A stretch of DNA of 64,000 nt, from assembly GCA_951213105.1 (NCBI GenBank), contig OX578138.1, positions 96,501,114 to 96,565,113 of the forward strand. The letters run 5' to 3'. The translations under genes and the position numbers were made by a program. This DNA comes from Amaurobius ferox. Taxonomy: Eukaryota > Arthropoda > Arachnida > Araneae > Amaurobiidae. Below, piece by piece: positions 1 through 10,203 of this stretch. Position 1 is the stretch's first letter. The number at the start of each line of letters is the position of its first letter. The notes below the pieces were generated by a model. That model searched no databases and had not been told where the DNA came from. It was given only the letters and a program-made list of their open reading frames with translations.

Positions 1-463
1 ATCACGCATAAAGCATTGATTATAAGACACTTTCCAACTGAAATATATATTTACTTAAACAGCTCTAAAATGTGACACATTCAGCACTGATATTTTTTAA
101 ATTATCACATTACTGCAATAAATTATTGTACTTGGAATCGCAAAAATCCTTCAAAAAAGCCTATGCTATACATCGTATGCTTGCTTCTCTATGTAAAATC
201 AATGACTATTTTATTCATATCACTTATATTCTAAACTCTAGAGCTAAATAATTTTGCTCTAAAACTATTCAGTAGTTATTATACAACTCATCTTACGATC
301 GCTTAATTTGTTTACATTCTGCATATTATAGAAATTAGGCATCGGTGTAGAAATAATCAGAGTTTAGTGATTATGTAAAATAAAAAATAATGTAATTGCG
401 CTATTTCAGAATATAGGTGCACAGAAATTAAGTAAAAATAAAGCAGTTTTAGGACGGATGCAA
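1..463 (-). repeat. HP2 family element, distal part, interrupted by a Helitron
   Basis: This is the non-hairpin half of an HP2 element in minus orientation. It matches the starts of the copies at 37185, 40965 and 50797, including the GCATAAAGCATTGATTAT block and the AGCGGTTTTAGGACGG-like block near 448-460. The window edge cuts its outermost bases. The element resumes at 2710, after a Helitron inserted within it. No coding potential is seen. Confidence 0.75.
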
Positions 464-2709
464 TCTATATAAATAAAATTGAAAATCTGTCTGTCTGTCT
501 GTCTGTTTGTCCCATCATCACGGGAGAACGGCTGAACCGAATTTGATGAAATTTGGTGGGTAGCCTAGAAATAGCCCCACTTAAAATTTAGTCCATGTTT
601 TGAGTTTCTACGACCAGAGGTTCTCGATATATTAGTAAAAAACGAAATTTTCGTTTGTCTCATCATCACAGAAAAACGGCTGAACCGAATTTAATGAAAT
701 TTTGTGGGTAGCCTTGAAATAGCCCCACATAAATTTTGTCCAAGTTTCGAGTTTCTAAGACCAGGGGTTGTCGAGATATTAATGAAAAACGGAACTTTTT
801 CCTATGAGTTATACTCTTCAACTCCGTGGTTTATTCAAACGGAAAGGATCAAAATCGTTTGTTTAAAACGTTGAAAGGAAATAAAACTTTATTTCCGAGT
901 TTGGTGCAGGATTTTTGCATTAAATAGTCACTATCGGAAAACACGAATTGTTTGAAACATGAATTTAAATGGAAAAATCTACCTCCATGGTTATCTTTCA
1001 CAAGCTATTACTCAAAGATGAAAAGTATAAAGAAATCAAAATGGCTATTTAATTTCACATTTTATGAGGAAGATTCTATCTTATATCATGTTGCTCGGCA
1101 ACAGAATGAAATTAAATGTGTTGTTAATATGTATTATTATTTTTTCTATTTGATATAATAAATAAATGGATGTAAAAATATATTTTTTAAATGAAAGGTT
1201 TGGTTGTTCTTTTAATTATATAAATTGCGGACTGCGTACATCACTTGCATTTATTTTAGCAAAGAGGTTTCCAGCTCATATATTGTGTTTAGCTAATAAA
1301 TTCATTTAGCCGATTGTTGAAGCAGAAAAAGAGTAGAACGGCTGTATCTTATAATACAATTTTAGTGTTTTCATTTAGTATATACAAACGGGATCAGGAT
1401 ATTTTATTCTTCAAATCTGCAAATTCAGAGCTACGAATTTAGAGGAATATCTCTAAATAACTTGGTAACATTTCTTAAAATTTACCAAATTAGTGGAAAT
1501 GTCTCCAAATAGATAAAAATGACCCAAATCAATGAAATTAAATTTGTTCTTTTAGAATAAAGTACTGAAATGATGTTTCTGTAGCATTTGTCGGTCAATC
1601 CATCCATCCTACTTAGTAACACATTTAACGAATTTTTTTAATATCACCAAATTTATAAAAATATTTGTAAATCCATAAAAATATCATGAAATTGATAAAA
1701 TCGCGCTTAATAAATGAAATTAATTCTGTTTTGTTAGGGGATAGTATTGCGATGATGTTTCGTCAATTTGTCGCAAAATGGGACTATCAGTTCTACAGTA
1801 CCAATTGGCGATAAATTTGGCGATTTTTTAAGTTATCGCTAAATCGACGAAAATGTCGCCAAACCTTCCATGGAGATTGCATTATTCAGATGATATGATT
1901 TCCATCAATTTATTTAAAGCAAATGATATCATGTCGCTTAGCAACGGATCCAATATGTTATGCGGCTTACGATTTTTATTAAATCTTTTCGGATTGGAAT
2001 AATAAAAATATGTATATAAAATAAATTTCATTGACATTGAATTTTTGACTAGATAATATCAATTACGGTCTTCAGTTTTAAACATCATTATTATTGATAT
2101 TTTCGGGGACTGTTGATTCAGGGATTACTGATATTTTCAAATTATTATGGAATTGTTTAATTATGACAAAAATTGTTGAAACTCATATATAGTACGTTGT
2201 ACGAGTAATCTTCTACAAATGCATGGGTATATCTTCTAATCTACGAGATTATAAGTAGTGCAGGTAAATTGACATATGTTTTGATATATATTGGCATATA
2301 TTGGAATCAATTACGTCCTTCTGGTATTAAGATAACGGGGATTTTTGATACTTTCAAATTTTTACGTCATCTCTTTTATTTTGGCAAATATTTTTGAGAC
2401 TCATATTGCAATACGCGTAAGCTTCTACTAACACACTGGCATATTTTCTAATCTGCGACAATATAAGTAGTACGAGGTTGCATATATTGATTCAATCCTT
2501 TTTTTTTTTTCAATTTGCTTACAAAAGGGGCCAGGATTTTTTATTCTTCAAGTCTGCCCGTGAAGATAATTTTGCATAGTGAGAACAGATATTCTTAAAC
2601 TTCTCTTTATGAGCAATAAATTTAATATTTTAACAGAATTTGCACATGATTGTGAATTATAAATTTCTTTATATTATATACTCCGTACGAAGAAAGGGTA
2701 TGCTACTAG
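464..2709 (+). mobile_element. Non-autonomous Helitron with canonical ends
   Basis: The element begins with TC (TCTATATAAATAAAATTG) and ends with CTAG at 2706-2709. It lies exactly between A (463) and T (2710) of an HP2 repeat. Uninterrupted HP2 copies read GATGCAATACTAAATA at about 41427, so the empty site is known and no target bases are duplicated. A short hairpin (ATACTC pairing with GGGTAT, one G-T pair) ends about five bases before CTAG, as expected for a Helitron 3' end. Inside the 5' end lie a (CTGT)n tract at 489-510 and two copies of a roughly 150-bp unit starting GAACGGCTGAACCGAATTT (about 525-650 and 665-800). No Rep/helicase coding sequence is visible, so mobilisation would have to come from another element. 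Confidence 0.85.
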
Positions 2710-3197
2710 TACTAAATATAAATGTAAAAGATCTTCACAAATCACGATTTTTACGTAGGGAAAAAATGGATGCCATATTTTATTTTCAAATCAGTCACGT
2801 GATCTCTTCATATAATATGGGTGTAATTATTATTTCAATTTTTATTTAAAAGAAGACCTAACGTATTTTGCTTTTTTGCACATTTTAAGTAATAATTTGA
2901 ATATTTCCTGAAATTGTCGGAGCAATGTGTGAATCTTCACTTCTCTTAAACAATGTTTGAAAAATTTTGTCCCATAGGGTTCAATGTATTCCATTTTCTC
3001 AACCAGGGTTAAATCCGAAACTAATTGGGTGATATTATTATTCTTTTCATTTCCATACGTCCCACAGACCGCCTCAACAATATAATAAAATTGCATTTCG
3101 ATAAAGTCATTTTACAGCAGTTATAGTACGAATGGACAGATAGATAGAATGAACAAAGTCATAAACACTTTATAGCTATGTTGGAAAGTGTTAAAAA
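2710..3197 (-). repeat. HP2 family element, hairpin half
   Basis: This continues the HP2 copy broken at 463. It contains the conserved CACGTGATCTCTTCATATA block near 2795, a degraded AGATAGATAG simple-repeat region near 3135, and the terminal hairpin AACACTTT...AAAGTGTT at about 3163-3192. The family has no long open frame. Confidence 0.75.
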
Positions 3198-4096
3198 TCG
3201 GACAGGTTTATAACGTATGAAACTTATATATCTGTTTAAAAATTCTTCAACATTTGTCTATTCATCGTATGGACATTATTCACAGTTTATTTGAAAGAAA
3301 CATTTTTTCGATCTTTCCGGTGTTAAGATGGAATATCAGTGATAATAATATATTAAGTCCCAAATATATCTATTGGTGTAAATATCGACCTAGCGAAAAT
3401 AGCAAAAACCTAATTCGAAATTTTAAAATATAAACTGTGTATATCGATAAGTACCTTTGTACCAGATTTCATGATCGTACGACACTTAGATTTCGCGCTA
3501 CAGACTGCACACACACAGAGAGACACATCTTCATTTATTATACTGCCATCTAGGATAAGTAGCCTCAGTAATTAAGATTTATATTTTGTATTATTTCCTT
3601 TGCAGTTGTTTAAAAAAGTTACATTATTTTAAAAGGAATAAACGCAACACGAGGCTCTGCATTGCATTTCAATATCATATTTCCTTGAGTAAAAATAAAT
3701 CCATCAATTACTGCATTTTCGTCAAACATATCAAAGGCGAAGTGATAACTGAGTTTTTTTTTTACCACTTTTCTTCTACTAACTTTCTTTTCAAATAATA
3801 CTCGTCTCAAAAGCCACTCAAATCGATTTGTCAAAATATCTTGTGAAAACGCTCTCTTCCGAGACTTGACCTCTTTTAGCAAATACATTTTTGATACAAA
3901 AAAGATCAGCTCGGCCCCAATTTTTCACGGTATATATTGATTGTATTTTACTGCTTTTAAAAGTACTGAGTGAAGTTTCTATCGATATCCATTTTTCTTT
4001 TATCTGTTTTCATTCGTTAAGAAAGGATATTTTTTTAATTTTCGGAAGAAAAATAGCTTATAACAAATGTTTTAAAAATGCATTGAGAACAATCTT
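3198..4096. other. Unassigned stretch
   Basis: No known element is recognised. Near 3455-3520 a segment reads TACCAGATTTCATGATCGTACGACACTTAG followed by a short CA/GA tract; this resembles the region next to the simple repeat in HP-type elements and may be a worn fragment. The rest contains the short minus open frame described separately. Confidence 0.4.
3619..3888 (-). CDS. Short unrecognised open reading frame
   Basis: An 89-codon frame starts at an ATG (3888) and ends in a stop next to 3619. The predicted peptide is basic in its first half (KSRKRAF, VSRRKVVKKK) and more globular in its second half (FDENAVIDGF, NMILKCNAEP). I do not recognise a family. It sits between an HP2 end and an inverted-repeat element, with no clear promoter, splice signal or neighbouring exon. 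Its balanced amino-acid make-up is unlike the simple-repeat frames around it, so an exon or old transposon fragment is possible. A chance frame remains more likely. Confidence 0.15.
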   Translation of the reverse strand: MYLLKEVKSRKRAFSQDILTNRFEWLLRRVLFEKKVSRRKVVKKKLSYHFAFDMFDENAVIDGFIFTQGNMILKCNAEPRVAFIPFKIM

Positions 4097-4310
4097 AGTT
4101 AAGGAAAACTTTAGCAACGTATAAAAGTACAAATAAAACAATAATGCAGCATACATATGTTTCAAGGATACGCTGAATCCCCTTCGTCGGTCAAGAGAAC
4201 TTACAAACCCAAAGCCCAAAAGAGGAGTGGACACGACAGGAAGAAGCAGGGGGGGAGAGGGGTTGCAAACCTAAGACCTAGATTAAGAAAGGGGATGCAG
4301 GGGGGATTAA

Positions 4311-6079
4311 ACAGGGTGTCCCAAAATGATTGAAACGCGCTTTGGAGATAAGTGGGCAATGTAAATTGCAAAAATGTTGAAAGTGAGGTAGGAAATAAGA
4401 CTACGTTATTGAAATAGTCCTCCCATTCATCTTCAGAAAGTTATACTTTTTAAATTTTTATACGACCCCCTCTTAGTCAAATTTGGTCAATCAAAAAATT
4501 TTTATTTTTAATGCAACAAGATCATTAAAAAAACCGCATACCTCTATCTTAAAAATTGAGCAAGTTATATTTAATTGAAAATTGAACATTGTGAATGGGG
4601 CCCATATATCAAATTAGAAATGTCAATTTGTGACACATCACAAAGAAGATAAAACTGGATGTTAATACATAGGATACCCAACTGCGTAGTGAGTACCACT
4701 GCTTTATATGGTCGATGCCTGTGTAATGCTTTATTTAGATGCATTTGTGATAAAAAATTTTGACACATGTGTCATAAGAAATTAGAAAAGGGGAACTTAC
4801 TGCTTAACTTACAATTAACATTATAATTGATTATTATTATTATTAAGCATTAAAAACATGGCCGTTGATCTCATAACGTGGAATTGACATAACCCTCCAA
4901 TTATTTTGCTTATGTGTAAGTCCTGAAAAGAATTCATTAATCGTTATAAAAAGATTAGACTATTTAACTTAAACAATATAATTTATTTACAACATCAATT
5001 TATCACTAACAACAATTTATCATAATTATCAACTATCATTTAATTACTTTAGTAACGGGAGATATGTGACCATATATAGTTAGATTTCTAAAGTGTCTAG
5101 GACCTGAGAACGTGAGGACATACCTTCAAGTTTAATCTTGGGCTTGTTTAAACACTGAGGCTTGCATCAGTTTTATTCTTGCAATTACGGCCATAACTCT
5201 CTAGTGTGGGGCTCATTGTCTTCCGTCTATTCCAGACTCTGCATCTCCAACAGCAACTTTCATTTTTCTATAACTCAACTCTGCAAGCGTATGTGTATTT
5301 GCATCTGCACTCCTTGTATATGTCTAACTGCTACCACATTTTGTATCAGACTCGCCGCAACAACATTTCGTATCAAACTTACTGCAACAACACTTCGTAT
5401 GAGACTGGTTTGTGGTTCCTTCGGCGGGGGGGAGGTAGCTCCGCCCTTCTTCCCCTTGGCGCTCATTGGTTCTTCTGAACCCAATGGCATCACTTCACAT
5501 ATCAATGCCCCTCTTAGCCCCTGTGGCCTGGAACACCTAAATTTATTGTATTTGACCTCAAAGTTCACTTTGTTGTAAACTTCGGCGCCAGCCAGACTAT
5601 AACCTTTGTTAGCCGTTCTAGGCACCATAAATATTGCAATAAAAATGTCTCATGTGAGGACATATTCTGACCTCACAACACATATTGACGTATATTTGAT
5701 CTACATAATGTTCATCGTCAATTTGGTTATGATCCCTATTTTCACTGATGAAACAGCCTTTCATATGGTACGGAAAAGTGGCATAAATCAGATGTTTTCC
5801 CTTTATCATAATTCAGTTGATTTTAACTATACAGATATGCGTTTTTTTTAATGATCTTGTTGCAATAAAAATAAAAATTTTCTGATTGACCAAATTTATC
5901 GAAGGGGGTGGTATAAAAATGCAAAAAGTTACACTTTTTGAAAATTAATTAGAGGACTATTTCATTATCGTAGTCGTATTTCCTACCTTACTTTCAACAT
6001 TTTTGCAATTTACATCGCCCACTTATCTCTAACAGGTAAAGAATTAAAACGCGTTTCAATCTTTTTTGGGACACCCTGT
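4311..6079. mobile_element. Inner MITE-like element with about 250-bp inverted repeats
   Basis: The left end reads ACAGGGTGTCCCAAAA and the right end is its complement (TTTTGGGACACCCTGT, with two extra T). The arms match with gaps for about 250 bp: 4311-4560 against 5825-6079, including GCAAAAATGTTGAAAGT on the left. The element interrupts the GACCTGGAATAAGAAAG tandem array of the outer element, so it arrived later. Its core carries a segment (4870-5640) that is also found at 49430-50400. The termini look like a Tc1/mariner-type MITE, but no clear TA duplication was seen. Confidence 0.6.
4870..5640 (-). repeat. Interspersed repeat RF5, copy 1
   Basis: In reverse complement this segment matches 49430-50400 over most of its length. 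Anchors are CCCTCCAATTATTTT (near 4891 and reversed near 50352), GCGCCAA next to a C-rich run (5450 and 49590), and TTGCATCAG (5163). On the minus strand it also holds three tandem units of about 27 bp around 5325-5405, which read VVAVSLIRN/VVAASLIQN. A frame at 5628-5275 reads through it and shares peptide blocks with copy 2 (SAKxKK followed by SPPP). The class is unknown. Confidence 0.5.
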
Positions 6080-6179
6080 ATACCAGGTCTTGGGTATATA
6101 ATTCTCTGGATCCTCTTCGCCAGTGCAAGATAATCAACAAACCCGAAGTCCATAAGGGGAATGGGTGCAAAAGGAAGAA

Positions 6180-6530
6180 TCAGGGAGGATTATAGACCTG
6201 GAATAAGAAAGAGGAAGCAGCGGGGATTATATACACAAGACCTGGAATAAGAAATAGGAAACACGGGGGGGGGGGAGGTTATATACACAAGACCTGGAAT
6301 AAGAAAAAGGGAACAGGGGTGATTTTATAGCCAAGACCTGGAATAAGAAATAGGAAGCAGGAAGGGATTATATACCCAAGACCTGGAATAAGAAAGATGA
6401 AGGAGGAGGGGGTTATATACCCAAGACCTGGAATAAGAAAGATGAAGCAGGCGGATTATATACCCAAGACCTGGAATAAGAAAGAGGAAGCAGGAGAGAT
6501 TATATAGATTATATACCCAAGGCCAGGTCT
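6180..6530 (+). repeat. Tandem repeat, about 45-60-bp unit, seven copies
   Basis: The unit is built on AGACCTGGAATAAGAAAGAG followed by a G-rich stretch and GATTATATACCCA. Seven copies are seen between 6180 and 6530, plus one diverged unit left of the inner element near 4275. G-run length varies between units (up to about 11 G near 6265). Confidence 0.75.
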
Positions 6531-6884
6531 TGTGCTTTTAACCACTGCTTCTTCCTTTCATGCCCATTCCAATTTTGGACTTCGGGTTTGTTGGTTCTCT
6601 TGCACTGACGAAGGGGAACCAGTGCATCCTCGAAACAGCTGAATGTTGCATTATTGTGTTATTTGTACTTTTATACGTTGCTCAAGTTTTTCTTATCCTT
6701 CGCACAAGGGGTATTGTACATATTGAAATCTTCATAGTCTTACTGAATATATTTCATTCACATAATAGCATTTGTTAGTCATGTCTGCCAGCGCTTTGCG
6801 CTTTCGAAATGGCTAGATATTATTAAATGTGACACCTACACACGTAATAAAAGTTACAGATAACTTTCCTGAAAATTATAAACC

Positions 6885-7165
6885 CTTTCAAAAGGGAGGG
6901 ACAGCCCAGTGGTTAGCTCGCAGGGATTGCACTTGGGAGACCTAAATTCGATTTCCGGCACTGCCCAAACTGTTCGAACGGAATACGGGCACATTTAATG
7001 GTTGAGTCTGTAAGTCCGTCCGAGATGTTAGTGGTAGGGCAAGGGTGGTACGTTTCTTGTAAATGCTACCCCACTGGGTTCCGGTCTAACTTGGGTGACA
7101 CTTTTCGGCAGTCCAAATGAATATAATACCTTTCGGGTAAGTCGGACTATCTGGCGCAGAAAAAG
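6885..7165 (+). mobile_element. SINE1, tRNA-derived, diverged copy
   Basis: The head contains an A-box-like CAGCCCAGTGGTTAGCTCG and a B-box-like AAATTCGATTTCC, as in a tRNA promoter for RNA polymerase III. The body matches the copies at 40421 and 42530: GTAAGTCCGTCCGAGATG, CCCCACTGGGTTCCGGTCTA and GTAAGTCGGAC in the same order. The tail is AGAAAAAGAAGAAG. It is more diverged than the 40298 copy. Confidence 0.75.
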
Positions 7166-8390
7166 AAGAAGCCTTTCAGATTTAACCGACAATAATGGCG
7201 TACATTTTTTAATTTTGTTAACATGAAGTTTGAAAGTATACTGAACACTATTTCCTCGCGCGTCAAAATGATTTAATTGCTCAATTTTTCCTATTGGAAG
7301 TGAAAGGATATAAAATGGCTTTTTCATTTCTTCTAGAAGACAAATTGGTAGAGGAATGTAGAGTACCCAGACCGTTCGACTCACCCGAGGGCAATGGCTG
7401 CTGTCGGAACGGCCGGGAAAGAAAAGATAAAGTGGTGTAAGCTTTTTTAAAAATATCTTTGCAACATCACCCATAACTCGAATTTCGGGAATTTTGTCTT
7501 TGTAACAGTAGTCTCCACCAATATTCTGGCTCCAGGGAAAATGCTCGATAATTTTGAAAGTAGCTACAAGTATTTTGACCTCGTCGCATCATCATCCCTA
7601 CACTGTAAAACATTCTGTAACCGTTGCTCATTATTTTCAGCTACTTTGTTGATAACTTCGACAAACTATCACAAAAGCCGCAATTACAGGCGTTCATGAA
7701 AATACCAGCTTTATTTTAGAAAAATTCAATCAATTATCGTCTGCCGAAGCATTCATTATATTTGTATTTTTTTATATAACTGTCTAGCCTGTATATATTA
7801 TTATAACTATCAGAAATCTCACTCCCCATTGAGGACAGCTGGTTCCCCTGAAATTTTCAGTAATATGCTTGCAAATGTTTTACAGTGTAAAGTGGTGGCA
7901 GTTTTTTAAAAGTATCTTTGGAGCAAAAACCATAATACGAATTTTCAAAATTTGATTTTTTACATTAATCAGGAAGTTTCATCCCAGATCAGACGAGACA
8001 CAAACCGATATTCTACTCGATAATTTTGAAAATCAGTTACGAGAGTTGTGAATAAGTACCTCGTCACACAGTCACCCCTGTATCGCATTTTCAAAATTTT
8101 AGAATTTGTTCCCCTGGTTTCAAAGCCAAGACGGATTAAGAGTGACACCCAAATAAAGATTCCTGTTACAGTGGACGTTATCGAAAAATGTTGGTATATC
8201 ACCCAATAACCCAATAAGCCAATCAGTTCAGCGAATATTATGATGATGTTTATTGTAAACTGTAATTGCCCATGGTTCAAATTAATGCATTACAGATCCA
8301 CAACCTAATGATTCCAATTCGGCATGCATCATTGGTATTAATAGCTATATCACCAAACATAGATGATATTATTATTTTCCCTGCTGTTCT
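7166..8390. other. Unassigned stretch with a diverged direct repeat
   Basis: Two segments of about 185 bp, 7425-7605 and 7885-8085, are diverged direct copies. Shared anchors include AAAGTGGTG/AAAGTGGTGGCAG, CTCGATAATTTTGAAA, and ACCTCGTC near the end. Open frames here (for example 7474-7028 and 8280-7969, minus) overlap SINE or repeat sequence and show no recognised domain. Confidence 0.45.
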
Positions 8391-9323
8391 AATTTTCCCT
8401 GCAATACATGGTAATGTATAGGGAAAGTATTGGAATCATGCCGAAAATCGCAACTCGAGTTTTCGACGGATCAACACATTTCGGGACCTCTAGAAAACAA
8501 AAAAACTACTTTTAGCTTAACGTTTGTGCGTGTGTCTGTCTGTGTGACTCTCTGTGTGTCTGTCTGTGTGTCTGTGCTATGTATGTATCCACTCTAACTC
8601 AAAAACTAATGGACCGAATTTCATAAAATTTGTTAGGTAAGTCACTTGGATGTGACCCTGGTGCTGATGAGTTTTTGGTACAATTTTCATTTATCCGCTC
8701 TAGCTAAAATATTATTTGATCAAATTTTACAAAATTTGGTGGATAAGTTACTTGTGAGATACTCTAGTGCTGATCAGAATTCGGTACGATTCGGAAAGGA
8801 AGAACCCGCCTTTTTTTACGAAATGGCCCGCAAAAGTTTCATGTATCCACTCTAGCTAAAGTACTAATTGACCAAATTTCACAAAATTTGGTAGATAAGA
8901 TTCTTGTGGGATACTCTGGTTCTTATTAGATTTTGGTACTATTCGGAAAAGAACAACCTGCCTTTTTTACGAAATGGCTCGCAAAAATCTCCCAAATCTC
9001 AAAAATAGACAAAGTAGTGTATGCTCAAATGTATCAATTAAATTCTTATTTTATACGCGATTTTTGAAGAAGAAAATAATATAACACACTCCATTGTACT
9101 TTAGGACTAACCGTTCTCAAGACATTTGAGATTTCTTGAATTTTTGTTACGCCGATTTCGGAAAAGATACCCAATTACCAAATAAAAACAAAAAATGAAT
9201 TAAAAATGCAAATTTAGTGTTATTTGGTTCAAATAAACTCAATCCAATGAATTATTAATTAAATAAAGAAAATATGAATTTGAATCTGCAGGGAAAGTCA
9301 TGTGCTGCCCACATCAGATTTTT
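8391..9323 (+). mobile_element. HP1b subfamily element, complete
   Basis: The left end is an imperfect hairpin at 8391-8430 (TTTTCCCT...AGGGAAAG). A TG/CTGT-rich tract follows at 8526-8575. The middle holds three diverged tandem units at 8588-8995, each starting TATCC(A/G)CTCTA and containing AATTTxxxAAAATTTGxT. The right end is GGGAAAGTCATGTGCTGCCCA then CATCAGATTTT, the HP1 terminus. Most of the element (from 8476) belongs to the 1,355-bp segment repeated at 12402. Confidence 0.75.
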
Positions 9324-9827
9324 AGTTCTAGTGGTGTTTCTAGGTATACGAAGCTGGTTTCTTTAAATGGTCTTCTGAAGGAGGACATCATTTTTTAGTA
9401 GAATTGCCATACCTAGATATTGCTTAAAATCCTGGAGTGAGAAATTAAGCAATTTCCATTTATAATTAAAATGGAATTGAAATACATGAAGATATAGATA
9501 AATTCCGAGAGTTTTGAGCTTAATATTTAATTACAAAACATTTCAGGTATGGCCTAGCTTAAAAAATAGTGTTTTATAGCAGGAGGTTGACCGCACCTAG
9601 TCTTGCTTGGAAGATATGGAATGTATAGTAATTTAACAAGTCCCCTATGCACGATTGGAGTACTGTAGTTGATTGAAATCATGGATTCAATCAAGGATGA
9701 CCGGCTTTTATCCTGGTTCACCACTATTAATGTCTTAACCCTCGAAATTAAGTATAATTTGCACTTCGTCAAGTCAGTACAGGTTTTATTATAACACGTT
9801 ATGGTAAAATGTTTGTAAACATTTAAG

Positions 9828-9830
<3 letters not shown>
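8476..9830 (+). repeat. 1,355-bp direct repeat flanking PLE1, copy 1
   Basis: This segment and 12402-13756 have the same length with no gap. I found two mismatches by eye: A/G at 9351 versus 13277 and G/A at 9668 versus 13594. Copy 1 runs on without a break into the rest of HP1b to its left (8391-8475), so it is the original flank. The near-identity implies a very recent duplication. Confidence 0.9.

Positions 9831-9862
<32 letters not shown>
9831..9862. repeat. (TA)n microsatellite at PLE1 3' junction
   Basis: A pure TA tract of about 32 bp separates the 3' end of PLE1 (minus orientation) from the flank copy ending at 9830. The matching tract after the second flank copy is longer (13757-13850). 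Confidence 0.9.
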
Positions 9863-9863
<1 letters not shown>

Positions 9864-9923
9864 CGATATAAACAAGAAGAAAAAATAAGCGAGAACAGGA
9901 GTGACCATATGATTTGCATAGAA

Positions 9924-9997
9924 TGGCAGGGGTGGATTGCGACACCCCTTTCCCGCTTAAAGCAGCTTTTACGACCCGGGCAACGCTCACGGCACCA
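9924..9997 (-). other. Conserved structured motif in the PLE1 3' region
   Basis: Read on the minus strand, GGTGCCGTGAG, then GTTGCCCGG, a loop, GCGGGAAAGGGGTG, a loop and CACCCCTGCC can form a three-way junction. The stems are GG(TG)/(TG)CC, CCCG/CGGG and AGGGGTG/CACCCCT. The same layout occurs twice in PLE2 (62555-62626 and 62934-62995) with different bases in the stems. The role is not known; binding by the reverse transcriptase or a ribozyme-like fold are options. Confidence 0.55.
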
Positions 9998-10203
9998 ATG
10001 TAACTCAATGGTCAATCTCCCACATGTGCAAAGACAGAAGCACCCGAACGGACACAAAAGCAAAGATGGAACCAAGCATGGAAGAGATACACCCTACAAT
10101 CCAGCTTGAAAACACAACATTTTATAAGGGAAAGTCGCACATGCGCGATAAGACTTCATGATGATAGGATCGCAGATATGAAAATATATATGATTAAGAA
10201 TAC

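Larger units (their letters stand above)
4097..6704. mobile_element. Outer element with about 155-bp terminal inverted repeats
   Basis: The segments 4097-4250 and 6544-6704 are inverted copies of each other. For example GCAACGTATAAAAGTACAAA on the left corresponds to TTTGTACTTTTATACGTTGC on the right, and the CCCCTTCGTCGG-like and GGAAGAAGCAG blocks follow in the same order. Between the arms lie a 45-60-bp tandem repeat (6180-6530) and a second inverted-repeat element (4311-6079). No transposase frame is visible. The outer target duplication could not be identified, so this may be a foldback or MITE-like structure. Confidence 0.55.

Noticed and set aside
9924..9997. Hammerhead ribozyme in the PLE 3' region
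   Set aside because: A three-way junction with GAAA is present, but the CUGAUGA core is absent in all three copies, so I report only a structured motif.
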